Shown here piece after piece: positions 15,946-23,635 of a stretch of DNA of 64,000 nt; position 1 is the stretch's first letter; every line of letters starts with the position of its first letter. The stretch is from positions 186,001-250,000 of the forward strand of contig JBFWVF010000007.1 in assembly GCA_050246875.1 (NCBI GenBank), given 5' to 3'. A program made the translations under genes and the position numbers. The notes beneath the pieces were generated by a model. That model saw nothing but the letters and a program-made list of their open reading frames with translations. It was not told the origin of the DNA and did not search any database. This DNA is from SHWB01 sp050246875. GTDB taxonomy: Bacteria > Pseudomonadota > Alphaproteobacteria > UBA6615.

Positions 15946-16647
15946 TCACGCCGGACCGGGCAGCAGGCGAGCGAGGAAGCCGCGCAGCCAGCGGTCGATC
16001 GCCGGCTCGTAGCGGACATAGTCCTCGAGCTGTCGGCGCCGGGTATCGGCACCCGGCGCGGTGAGCCGCCTGTGGCCCATCCGGCTCCAGCCTTCCACGC
16101 CGTCGCCACGTATCTCGGCGTGGAACTGCACGCCCCAGACGGATGTGCCCCACCGAAAGGCCTGATTGGGATAGGCGTCGGTCGCGGCGAGGCGCACCGC
16201 CCCGGCCGGAAGGTCGAACCCTTCGCGGTGCCACTGGTAGACGTGCATCGGCGCGGGGAAAATGTCGGCGCCCTCGGGCGTCGGCCGGATCTCGCGATAG
16301 CCGATCTCGACCAGTCCGTCCGGCCGTGGCGCCACCTCGGCGCCGAGCACGCGCGCGATCATCTGCGCGCCGAGACAGATGCCGAGCACCGGTCTGCCCG
16401 AGTCCAGCGCCACCGGCAGCCAGTCCAGTTCGGCGCGGATACCGTCGTGCTCGGCATCGTCGTTGGCGCTCATCGGCCCGCCGAAGCTGATCGCGCCGGC
16501 ATGGAGATCGAGGCTGTCGGGCAGCGGGTCGCCGGCATTGGGACAGCGGACATCGAGGCGGAAGCCTCGCTCCTCCAGCAGGCGGCCGACCCGGTGCGTC
16601 TTCGAGGTCGCCTGATGGACGATGAGCAGGACAGCAGGACGGGACAT
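15946..16647 (-). CDS. Class-I glutamine amidotransferase (GMP synthase-like)
   Basis: 233 residues. Triad visible: nucleophile Cys91 in VLGICLGAQ, and His176 and Glu178 in GVQFHAEI. FGGPMSANDD is the usual strand-turn. It is a free-standing amidotransferase domain of the type annotated as GMP synthase-like or gamma-glutamyl-hydrolase-like, with no synthetase domain next to it. Convergent with the NAGGN peptidase, with only 3 bases between stops. Acceptor substrate unknown. Confidence 0.82.
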   Translation of the reverse strand: MSRPAVLLIVHQATSKTHRVGRLLEERGFRLDVRCPNAGDPLPDSLDLHAGAISFGGPMSANDDAEHDGIRAELDWLPVALDSGRPVLGICLGAQMIARVLGAEVAPRPDGLVEIGYREIRPTPEGADIFPAPMHVYQWHREGFDLPAGAVRLAATDAYPNQAFRWGTSVWGVQFHAEIRGDGVEGWSRMGHRRLTAPGADTRRRQLEDYVRYEPAIDRWLRGFLARLLPGPA

Positions 16648-16658
16648 CGCCGGAAATC

Positions 16659-17384
16659 CTAGCCGATGCGCCGCCGCCACAGCCGGCCCGGGGCGGCGAG
16701 ACGCAGCGCGCCGTCGCGGCCGCGCGTGAAGACCCAGCCGCGGGCGGCGAACAGCCGCGCCACGAGGATCGCGCCCGCCGCGCCGACGGCCAGCCCGGCG
16801 GCCACGTCGCTGGCGAAGTGCGCGTTGACGACCATGCGCGTCGCGGCCAGCAGCACGCCCGCCGCGAAGAACCAGAGGCGGTACGCCGGCAGCAGCAGCG
16901 CCAGCGCGATGGCGAGGGCGCCCATCGTCACCGAATGGCCCGAGGGGAAGGAATGGAAGCGGGCGTACATGTTGAACGGGTCGAAGCCGTAGATGCCCTG
17001 CTCGACCAGCACGCTGGGCCGCGCCCGGCCGATCAGGATCTTGAGGCCATTGTTGACCAGTCCCGGCACGGCGATGGCGGCGAAGACGAAGGCGAAGGCG
17101 CCGGCGAGCCAGCCGTGCATGCGCCGCGCCGACGCGCCGGCGGCCCGCCAGCGCAGCACGACGGCAGCGGCAGCCAGCAGCGCCAGCGGCCCCAGCCACC
17201 AGCGCGAGTTGCCGATCTCCGTCAGCACGTCGCCCAACGTTCGGAACCATGCCGGCGCCGTCCGCAGGGCGTTGGACAGCGGCAGGTCGACCCACGCCAT
17301 CAGCGCCAGCACGACAACCGCGGCGGCAAGCGCCGCCGTGCGCGGCGGCACCGGCGCCAGCAGCGATGCGGCCGGCCCGCTCAC
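16659..17384 (-). CDS. PAP2-family membrane phosphatase
   Basis: 241 residues from a GTG overlapping the upstream stop (GTGA). About six membrane segments. Acid phosphatase signature: KILIGRARPS, PSGHSVTMG and RMVVNAHFASD, which supply the Lys/Arg pair, nucleophile-supporting His and catalytic His-Asp. Related enzymes remove phosphate from lipid A (LpxE/LpxF) or from undecaprenyl pyrophosphate. As the last gene of a GT2, LAB_N, GT39 operon, lipid A or carrier-lipid dephosphorylation is likely; this is inference from context. Confidence 0.85.
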   Translation of the reverse strand: MSGPAASLLAPVPPRTAALAAAVVVLALMAWVDLPLSNALRTAPAWFRTLGDVLTEIGNSRWWLGPLALLAAAAVVLRWRAAGASARRMHGWLAGAFAFVFAAIAVPGLVNNGLKILIGRARPSVLVEQGIYGFDPFNMYARFHSFPSGHSVTMGALAIALALLLPAYRLWFFAAGVLLAATRMVVNAHFASDVAAGLAVGAAGAILVARLFAARGWVFTRGRDGALRLAAPGRLWRRRIG

Positions 17385-19060
17385 GGCGCCAGCCGGTAGA
17401 GGCCGAGCGACAGGCGCTGGCCGCGCGCGTAGTTGAAGCCGTCGATCGTCGCCAGCGGCAACGCCGCCACGCCGCCCAGCGCGCCCTCGAAGGTGGCGCG
17501 GTCGCGCGCGTCGACCAGCGCCAGTCCGCAGCGCGGATCGGCGCGCAGATGCGCCGCCGCCGCCTCGGGCGGCCCCAGCCTCGTCGCAGTCCCAGTGAGG
17601 AAAACCAGCGACGGTTCGGTGAAATTTGCCGCCGCCAGCACGCTGTCGCCGCACCGGCGGTGCGCCGCCACCGCCGCCGCGATGCGCGGCGCCAGCCACA
17701 CCGGTTCGAGCGCGGGCACGACACCCTGCCAGCCGGCGACGGCCGTCACCGCCATCGCCGCCAACGGCCCGGCCAGCGTCAGCCGCGGCCGCCGCAGCCA
17801 GACGCCGGCTACGAGCAGGCCGCCGGCGCACAGCGCCGCGAGCGCGCCGAGGCCAATCCACGGCAGTGCGCCGGGGGCCGCCGGCAGCCAGAGTGCGGCG
17901 ACGAAGCCCGCCGCCAGCGCCAGCGACACGACGGCGCCGAGAATGAGCGGCCACAGGCGGGCGAGGCCGCGCACCGGCCCCTTCCGTCCGGCGAAGCCGG
18001 CCGCGAGCGCGGCCGCGGCGAGCAGCGCGACGGCGGGCAGGACCGGCAGCGTGTAGTGCGGCAGCTTGGTGGTGATGGCCTCGAACAGCAGCCAGAACGG
18101 CACGATCCAGCCGAGGCAGAACAGCACGGCCGGCTCGCGGCGGCGCGCGATCACCCACGGCAGGGCGAGGCCGGCGAGCGGCGCGAACGGCCAGAAGGTG
18201 ACCCAGAAGGTCGCGAGGTAGTATCCCGGCGGCGCGCCGTGCGACTCCTGCCCGCCGGCGACCTTGCCGAGCAGGTCGTGGCCGACCGCCTCGCGGAAGA
18301 AGGCGCCGTCGGTGGCGATGGTGATGGCGACGAGCCAGGGCAGCACGATCAGTGCCGCCAGCCCGCCCCCCGTCAGCGGGCGCAATGCCCGCAGCCAGTA
18401 CCAGCGCCCGTGACCGTCCGCCCGACGGCGATCGAACGCGCTCGCCACGAGAACCGTCGCGATGGCGGCAAGCGGCGCGATGGGGCCCTTCACGAGGATG
18501 GCCGCGCCCTCGGCGGCCCAGAACAGCAGCGCCATGCCGCGCGGCGGCGCCCGCCCGTCGCGCGCGGCAAGCCAGACGCGGGCCAGCGCCCCTTGCGCCA
18601 GCAAGGTGAAGGCGAGCAGCACGGCATCCGTCTTGGCCAGCCGCGCCTCGACGCCGAGGAGCAGCGTGCCGGCCATGACCAGCGCCGCCGCGAAGCCCGC
18701 CGCGGCACCGAACAGCGCCGTGCCGGCCCATGCCGTCAGCAGCACGGCAGCGACGGCGCCGGCCTGCGACGGCAGGCGGTAGGCCCAGATGCCAGCGTCG
18801 GGGCCCTGTCCGGTCAGCGCCACCGCGCCGGCTTGCAGCCAGTAGATGCCGATCGGCTTCTTGTGCCGTGCCTCGTCCTGGAAGCGGATGTCGACCCAGT
18901 CGCCGCTTTCGAGCATCTGCCGCGAGGCCTGGGCGAAGCGCGCCTCGTCGCGGTCGAGTGGCGGTACCGCGAACAGGCCGGGCACGAACAGCACCAGCGA
19001 CAGCGCGACCAGCACCAGCCACTGCCGCGCCGTCAGGCTCGCCGCCGCTCCATCCGTCAT
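17381..19060 (-). CDS. GT39-family (ArnT-like) lipid-linked sugar transferase
   Basis: 559 residues, ATG overlapping the stop of the gene before it (ATGA). An N-terminal first membrane helix is followed by the periplasmic catalytic loop PPLDRDEARFAQASRQML (Asp-Glu pair) and QDEARHKKPIGIYWLQA. About 11-12 membrane helices follow, with a periplasmic C-terminal part of about 120 residues containing two Cys. Family members move a sugar from a polyprenyl phosphate to lipid A on the outer face of the inner membrane. The GT2 gene at the head of the operon would make the lipid-linked donor. Confidence 0.88.
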   Translation of the reverse strand: MTDGAAASLTARQWLVLVALSLVLFVPGLFAVPPLDRDEARFAQASRQMLESGDWVDIRFQDEARHKKPIGIYWLQAGAVALTGQGPDAGIWAYRLPSQAGAVAAVLLTAWAGTALFGAAAGFAAALVMAGTLLLGVEARLAKTDAVLLAFTLLAQGALARVWLAARDGRAPPRGMALLFWAAEGAAILVKGPIAPLAAIATVLVASAFDRRRADGHGRWYWLRALRPLTGGGLAALIVLPWLVAITIATDGAFFREAVGHDLLGKVAGGQESHGAPPGYYLATFWVTFWPFAPLAGLALPWVIARRREPAVLFCLGWIVPFWLLFEAITTKLPHYTLPVLPAVALLAAAALAAGFAGRKGPVRGLARLWPLILGAVVSLALAAGFVAALWLPAAPGALPWIGLGALAALCAGGLLVAGVWLRRPRLTLAGPLAAMAVTAVAGWQGVVPALEPVWLAPRIAAAVAAHRRCGDSVLAAANFTEPSLVFLTGTATRLGPPEAAAAHLRADPRCGLALVDARDRATFEGALGGVAALPLATIDGFNYARGQRLSLGLYRLAP

Positions 19061-19449
19061 CGCGGTCCCGCCGGCGGTTCGCCGTTGTCGCCGCCGGTAC
19101 TCTCCACCGGTGCCGAGACGACGCCAGGCTGCGGCGCCGGCCGCCAGACGAAGCGGCCCTTTTCGCGCCAGATGAAGTAGAGATTGCGGATGTAGACGAT
19201 GAAACCGGTGAGCTGGCCGACCATGATCACCGGATCGGCGCGGTGGATGCCGTAGGCCATCATCGCCGCCGCGCCGACGAGGCTGCAGTACCAGAACGCC
19301 TCCGGCACCACGGACCGCCGCGCCCGCTCGGTCGAGATCCACTGCACGAGGAAGCGCAGGGTGAACATGCCCTGCCCGCCGAAGCCGACGACCAGCCAGA
19401 CGACCTCGATCGCGGTCAGTTCGCCCCACCACTGCGCGAGGTCGCTCAC
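19057..19449 (-). CDS. Lipid A biosynthesis N-terminal domain (LAB_N) membrane protein
   Basis: 130 residues from a GTG overlapping the GT2 stop. Three membrane helices carry the LAB_N signature FGGQGMFTLRFLVQWISTE, VVPEAFWYCSLVGA and GFIVYIRNLYFI. This is the domain fused to LpxB in some bacteria, but found alone in operons with GT2 and GT39 genes. It is thought to assist lipid-linked sugar handling. The tail (residues 105-130) is Pro/Gly-rich and probably disordered. Confidence 0.88.
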   Translation of the reverse strand: MSDLAQWWGELTAIEVVWLVVGFGGQGMFTLRFLVQWISTERARRSVVPEAFWYCSLVGAAAMMAYGIHRADPVIMVGQLTGFIVYIRNLYFIWREKGRFVWRPAPQPGVVSAPVESTGGDNGEPPAGPR

Positions 19450-20183
19450 GCGGAATCGCCCCCGATGCGGCCCGGCGCCGGCAGCGTCGTGCGCCGCGCC
19501 AGCCAGACGACGCCGAGCAGGTCGACCACGCCGACGAGGCCGCGCCGCCAGTTGCTGTACTTGGAACGTCCGGCGGTGCGCTGACGGTCCTCGACCAGGA
19601 GGTTGGCGACCGGGTGGCCGTGCAGGCGCACCAGCGCCGGCAGGAAGCGGTGAAGGGAATCGAAGAACGGCAGCGCGAGGAACACGTCGCGACGGATCAG
19701 CTTGAGGCCGCAGGCGGTGTCCGGGCAGTCGTCGGCGAGCAGCCAGCGACGCAGCGCATTGGCGAAGCGCGACGCCAGGCGCCGGGCGAGCGAGGCGCGG
19801 CGCTTGCGCCGTATGCCGGAAACGAGGGCCGGCCGGTCGCCCTCGCTGGCGCGGTCGAGCAGGCGGACGATGTCGCGCGGATCGTTCTGGCGGTCGCCAT
19901 CCATGGTGACGATCCATGGAGCGGCTGCCACGAGAGCCGCCGTCCGCAAGGCGGCACTCTTGCCCAGCCCGCGCGGATGGCGCAGCAGGCGGAGGAAGGC
20001 GAAGCGGCCGGCCAGCCTGGCCAGCACGGCGGCGCTGTCGTCGCCACTGCCGTCGTCGACGAACACGGCCTCCCAGGCGCCGGCCGGGCCGTCGCCGGCG
20101 CCCAGCACCGCGATCAGCTCGTCGACCAGCGGCGCGAGGTTCGGCCCCTCGTCGCGGACCGGGATGACGATGCTGAATCGCAT
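19446..20183 (-). CDS. GT2-family polyprenyl-phosphate glycosyltransferase
   Basis: 245 residues. GT-A fold of the dolichol-phosphate-mannose-synthase type: FSIVIPVRDEGPNLAPLVDEL, VFVDDGSGDDS (donor-binding Asp), GLGKSAALRTA, MDGDRQNDP (metal-binding DxD equivalent) and SKYSNWRRGLVGVVDLL. No membrane helices are needed for catalysis, but a C-terminal hydrophobic patch may hold it at the membrane. It likely makes a polyprenyl-phosphate sugar for the GT39 transferase. First gene of the four-gene operon. Confidence 0.87.
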   Translation of the reverse strand: MRFSIVIPVRDEGPNLAPLVDELIAVLGAGDGPAGAWEAVFVDDGSGDDSAAVLARLAGRFAFLRLLRHPRGLGKSAALRTAALVAAAPWIVTMDGDRQNDPRDIVRLLDRASEGDRPALVSGIRRKRRASLARRLASRFANALRRWLLADDCPDTACGLKLIRRDVFLALPFFDSLHRFLPALVRLHGHPVANLLVEDRQRTAGRSKYSNWRRGLVGVVDLLGVVWLARRTTLPAPGRIGGDSA

Positions 20184-20324
20184 GGCCGGCTAGGTACAGG
20201 GGCGCCCGAGCGGGGGTCAAGGCCGGCCGGACACGGATGTCATTGGCCCTCGCCCGGCCCGACGGGCCTGCTAGAATATCTGGCAAGGGCGCGCCGGGCG
20301 GGCGCGACACCACGGGAGGACGAC

Positions 20325-20726
20325 ATGGCCGAAGCCAAGACCAAGACCGAGGGCGCCTACAAGGCCGACGCGGATCACACCTTCTTCGACGTCAAGGCGA
20401 TGTCCGGCGTGCTCGCCGGCAAGGGCTATGCCGAAACCTTCGGCCCGGTGGTCGAGGGCGAGCTGACCCAGGTCGGCATCATGAGCCTGCCGGCAGGCAG
20501 CATCGGCGCGCCGCACCGCCACCCCAACGAGCAGTGGATCTACCTGATCGAGGGCGAGGTCGAGTTCACCGTCGGCGGCGTCACCAAGGTCGCCGGCCCC
20601 AACCAGCTCGTCTACATCCCGTCGAACGTGATCCACGGCACCAAGGTGCTCGACAAGCCCGTGCGCTTCTTCACGGTGAAGGACCTGCGCGCCGGCATCG
20701 TCGGCACGGCCGTGGCGGCAGAGTAG
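20325..20726 (+). CDS. Cupin-domain protein
   Basis: 133 residues from ATG 20325, preceded by a GGGAGGACG site. A single small cupin barrel: motif 1 is PHRHPNEQWIYLIEGEVEF (two His and a Glu that can bind metal), and motif 2 is YIPSNVIHG. No second domain and no signal peptide. Function is not deducible; small cupins act as sugar isomerases, dioxygenases or sensors. The alpha/beta hydrolase follows 88 bases downstream, so they may be co-transcribed. Confidence 0.82.
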   Translation: MAEAKTKTEGAYKADADHTFFDVKAMSGVLAGKGYAETFGPVVEGELTQVGIMSLPAGSIGAPHRHPNEQWIYLIEGEVEFTVGGVTKVAGPNQLVYIPSNVIHGTKVLDKPVRFFTVKDLRAGIVGTAVAAE

Positions 20727-20814
20727 GTCGCTCCCGCACCGCGCCACGTCAACGCCCCGAGCCGTCGGAGAACGGAACGGCGCAGGCTGCGCCGTCCGCC
20801 CGCAGGAGGATCGC

Positions 20815-21615
20815 ATGCCCGTCGTCAGCACCGGCCGCTTCGACCTCAACTACATCGAGGCCGGCAGCGGCTTTCCCGTCGTGCTCATCCATGGCCTCGC
20901 CGGCGACCACACCGCCTGGCTGCCGCAGGTCGCTGCCTTCAAGGACAAATGGCGGGTGATCGCCTTCGACAATCCCGGCTCGGGCGGGTCGTCGAAGGTA
21001 TCCGAACCAGCGTCGACGGCGGATCTCGCCGCCGCCACGCTCGGCCTGATGGACAAGCTGGGCATCGAGCAGGCGCACATCGTCGGCCGCTCGATGGGCG
21101 GCGCCATCGCCCAGCACATGGCGCTGGCGCAGCCGGCGCGCGTCCGTTCGCTCGCCTTCGCCGCCTCCTTCGCCAAGTTCGATCCGGTCGGCGCGCGCGC
21201 CATCGAGAACATGCAGACGCTGCTGCGCTGGCGGAAGAACTGGGCCGAATGGGCGCGCTTCGCCGTGCCCTATTTCGTCTCGCCCGGCTTCTTCAACGGC
21301 AACCCGGAGGCCATTGCCCGCATCGAGCGCCTGGTCGGCGACGAGAGCCGCGACATGACCTCCTACGACAACCTCGCCACCGCCTGCCTGCGCCACGACA
21401 CGCTGGGACGGCTCGGCGAGATCGCGGCGCCCGTGCTGGTGATGGGCGGGCGCTACGACTCGATTTGCTCGATGACGTCGCAGGAGTGGATGATGCAGCG
21501 GCTGCCGAAGGCGACGCTCACCGTCTTCGAGCAGTCGAGCCACTTCTTCCTGATGGAGGAAGCGGACAAGGCGCTGGCGACCCTGACCGACTGGCTTGGC
21601 CGCCAGACGCCCTGA
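20815..21615 (+). CDS. Alpha/beta-fold hydrolase
   Basis: 266 residues. Oxyanion motif HGLAGDHTAW, nucleophile elbow GRSMGG, acid likely in GGRYDSI, and catalytic His in SSHFFLMEE. It resembles esterase or 3-oxoadipate-enol-lactonase-like hydrolases, but no substrate can be assigned. AGGAGG precedes the ATG. Cytoplasmic. Convergent with the solute-binding protein gene, with 3 bases between the stops. Confidence 0.87.
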   Translation: MPVVSTGRFDLNYIEAGSGFPVVLIHGLAGDHTAWLPQVAAFKDKWRVIAFDNPGSGGSSKVSEPASTADLAAATLGLMDKLGIEQAHIVGRSMGGAIAQHMALAQPARVRSLAFAASFAKFDPVGARAIENMQTLLRWRKNWAEWARFAVPYFVSPGFFNGNPEAIARIERLVGDESRDMTSYDNLATACLRHDTLGRLGEIAAPVLVMGGRYDSICSMTSQEWMMQRLPKATLTVFEQSSHFFLMEEADKALATLTDWLGRQTP

Positions 21616-21618
21616 CGT

Positions 21619-22404
21619 CTACCGCTTCTGCCACTTCGCCAGCGACGCGGCGACGAGCGTCTCGAGCCGGCCGTCGGCGCGCATCGCCGCCAGCGCCGCG
21701 CCGACCTTGCCGGCGAGCGCGCGGCAGGGCGACTTCTGCGCGAAGGCGATGAAGAAATCCTCGGTCAGCAGGTTCGGCTTGAGCGTCTCGAGCTTGCCGT
21801 CGACGCCGTGCTTCGCGGCCTCGGCAAGGCCGGGATAAAGCCCGATGATGAGATAGTCGTAGGTGCCGTCGATGGTGCCGTCCATGGCCGGCTCGACGCC
21901 CTTGCTGCGGGCGACCGTCAGGCGGCTGGCGATGAAGGCGTCGAAGTCCGGGCCGTAGCTTTCGCCCTCGTTGGTCACGCCCTTCTTGCCGATCAGGTCG
22001 TCGCGGCCGGCGAACCTGAACGCCTTGCCCTTCGCCACCATGACCACGACCGGGTCGGGCATGAAGCCGGGCCGCGCATAGTCGAGGTACTTGGCGCGTT
22101 CGTCGTTGTAGTAGATGCCGACGATGGCGTCGGCCTTGCCGTCGCGCATCGTCGCCTGGGCCTCGGCCCACGAGCCGGTGTGCCGCGACTCGACCGCGAC
22201 GCCGAGATCGCCGGCGACCCTGGTCAGGACATCGATGCCGACCCCGGAGATGCGGTCGCCGTCCTTGAAGCCGATCGGGGGGTATTCGGGATGACCGGTG
22301 GCGACGATCTTGCTGCAGGTCGCCTGGGCCTGCGCCAGCCCGGGAGCGAGCGCCATGACCGCGGCGAGCGCGACGGCCGCTATTGCCGGTTTCGTCCTCA
22401 TCAT
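21619..22404 (-). CDS. Periplasmic amino-acid-type solute-binding protein
   Basis: 261 residues from the ATG at 22402-22404, chosen for its AGGAGCG site; a TTG at 22425 is less likely. Signal peptide at about 1-25 (AIAAVALAAVMALAPGLAQAQ). Family 3 binding-protein motifs: GHPEYPPIGFKDG, GVGIDVLTRVAGDLG, GKADAIVGIYYNDERAKYLDYARP and KKGVTNEGESYG. No permease or ATPase gene is adjacent, so it either feeds a distant ABC transporter or serves as a sensor input. Confidence 0.85.
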   Translation of the reverse strand: MMRTKPAIAAVALAAVMALAPGLAQAQATCSKIVATGHPEYPPIGFKDGDRISGVGIDVLTRVAGDLGVAVESRHTGSWAEAQATMRDGKADAIVGIYYNDERAKYLDYARPGFMPDPVVVMVAKGKAFRFAGRDDLIGKKGVTNEGESYGPDFDAFIASRLTVARSKGVEPAMDGTIDGTYDYLIIGLYPGLAEAAKHGVDGKLETLKPNLLTEDFFIAFAQKSPCRALAGKVGAALAAMRADGRLETLVAASLAKWQKR

Positions 22405-22443
22405 CGAATCGCTCCTGTTTGCCAAGAGCCTGTATAGCTGCGC

Positions 22444-23358
22444 TCAGCCGTCTTCGGTCAACCACTCGGTGATGAGGCGGCTGGCGATCGAGTCGCCGCG
22501 CGGCAGCTTGAGGTCCGACTGCGGCCCGAGGCGGCGCAGCTCGGCGCGCGAATACCACTGCGCCTCCTTGACCTCGACATTGTCCGGCCGCAACTCGGTG
22601 TCGACGGCCCGGGCGCGGAAGCCGACCATCAGCGAGCTGGGGAAGGGCCAGGGCTGCGAGTGCTGGTACTGCACGTCGTCGACGCGCACCTTGACCTCCT
22701 CGTAGACCTCCCGGCGCACGCAGTCCTCCAGGCTCTCGCCCGGTTCGAGGAAGCCGGCGAGCACCGACTTCATGCCCGGCGGAAAGCGGTCGGCGCGGGC
22801 GAGGATGCAATGATCGTCGTGATGGACCAGCACGATCATCGCGCAGTCGGTGCGCGGGAAGTGCTGGGCGTCGCACGCGGGGTCGGTGCAGCGCCGCACA
22901 TGCCCTGCCTGCGCGGCCCGCGTCGGCGCGCCGCAGGAACCGCAGAAGCGGTGGCGCTGGTGCCAGTAGGTAATGCCCCGCGCATAGGCCAGCAGGTGGC
23001 CGTCGACCTCGCCCAGCGTCGGCCCGACGCGGCGCAGATCCTCGAAGAAGCCGGCGCCGGCCAGCGCCGCGTGCGCGTCGGGCGTCTCGATATGGCTGAC
23101 GTCGACGGCGAACCACGCCTGATCGTCGATGACACCGAGCAGCACCGGCGCCTCGTCGCCGTTCTGCAAGTCGATGCAGCAGGACGCCGGCAGCGCCGCT
23201 AGCGCCGGCTCGCCCAGCGCGACGAAGCTGCGGCTTTGCCAGACCGGCAGCAGGCGCGACCCCGGGTCGGCCAGCCGCGCGGCAAGCCAGGCGGCGTCCT
23301 CGCGCAGGTGCGAGACGCGGTCGAGCGCGACGGAGGCGTAGATGTTGCGGCGTTGCAT
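22444..23358 (-). CDS. nudC: NADH pyrophosphatase NudC
   Basis: 304 residues. A zinc ribbon (CGSC, then CTDPACD) is followed by the Nudix box GFLEPGESLEDCVRREVYEEV and the NudC-specific SQPWPFPSSLM motif, which sets NAD specificity. It hydrolyses NAD(H) to NMN(H) and AMP, and in characterised bacteria removes NAD caps from RNA. N-terminal non-catalytic domain at residues 1-130. Divergent from the 4.5S RNA. Confidence 0.93.
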   Translation of the reverse strand: MQRRNIYASVALDRVSHLREDAAWLAARLADPGSRLLPVWQSRSFVALGEPALAALPASCCIDLQNGDEAPVLLGVIDDQAWFAVDVSHIETPDAHAALAGAGFFEDLRRVGPTLGEVDGHLLAYARGITYWHQRHRFCGSCGAPTRAAQAGHVRRCTDPACDAQHFPRTDCAMIVLVHHDDHCILARADRFPPGMKSVLAGFLEPGESLEDCVRREVYEEVKVRVDDVQYQHSQPWPFPSSLMVGFRARAVDTELRPDNVEVKEAQWYSRAELRRLGPQSDLKLPRGDSIASRLITEWLTEDG

Positions 23359-23461
23359 GACGAATCGCGCTGGCTGGGGGCGAAAGCGGCGCCGAGCCTC
23401 GCACGCCGGCCGGCAGGCGCCAAGGGGCCGCACCGTCCGGCCGGCCGGACTGCCACGGGGC

Positions 23462-23489
23462 TTGGGCGGACGGCCCGTTCTGCTATAGT
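23462..23489 (+). promoter_or_regulatory. Promoter of the 4.5S RNA gene
   Basis: TTGGGC (23462-23467), a 16-base spacer and TATAGT (23484-23489), ending eight bases before the RNA starts. Good fit to a housekeeping sigma promoter for a stable RNA. Confidence 0.6.
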
Positions 23490-23496
23490 CGCCGGC

Positions 23497-23592
23497 AGGG
23501 AGGCCGGGGCGGACGGGCACCTCGCCAACCCGGTCAGGTCCGGAAGGAAGCAGCCGTAACGAGTTTCGCCCGGGTCGTTTTCCGGCCTCCCG
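23497..23592 (+). ncRNA. ffs: Signal recognition particle 4.5S RNA
   Basis: The universally conserved SRP hairpin is present at 23532-23560, with GGTCAGGTCCGGAAGGAAGC followed by AGCCGTAACGAG. The ends pair: GGGAGGCCGG (23498-23507) with CCGGCCTCCC (23582-23591), giving the closed rod of a small bacterial SRP RNA of about 96 nucleotides. It binds Ffh for co-translational membrane targeting. It lies 44 bases before dnaX, a placement often seen in proteobacteria. Confidence 0.95.
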
Positions 23593-23635
23593 CCCACCGC
23601 CCGCACCGCATCCACCGGGACAGCAACCGCCCGCG

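Noticed and set aside
17249..19180. 643-codon plus-strand frame over the GT39 gene
   Set aside because: Low-complexity Arg/Gln/Ala composition typical of antisense frames in high-GC genomes; the GT39 frame has clear membrane helices and catalytic residues.
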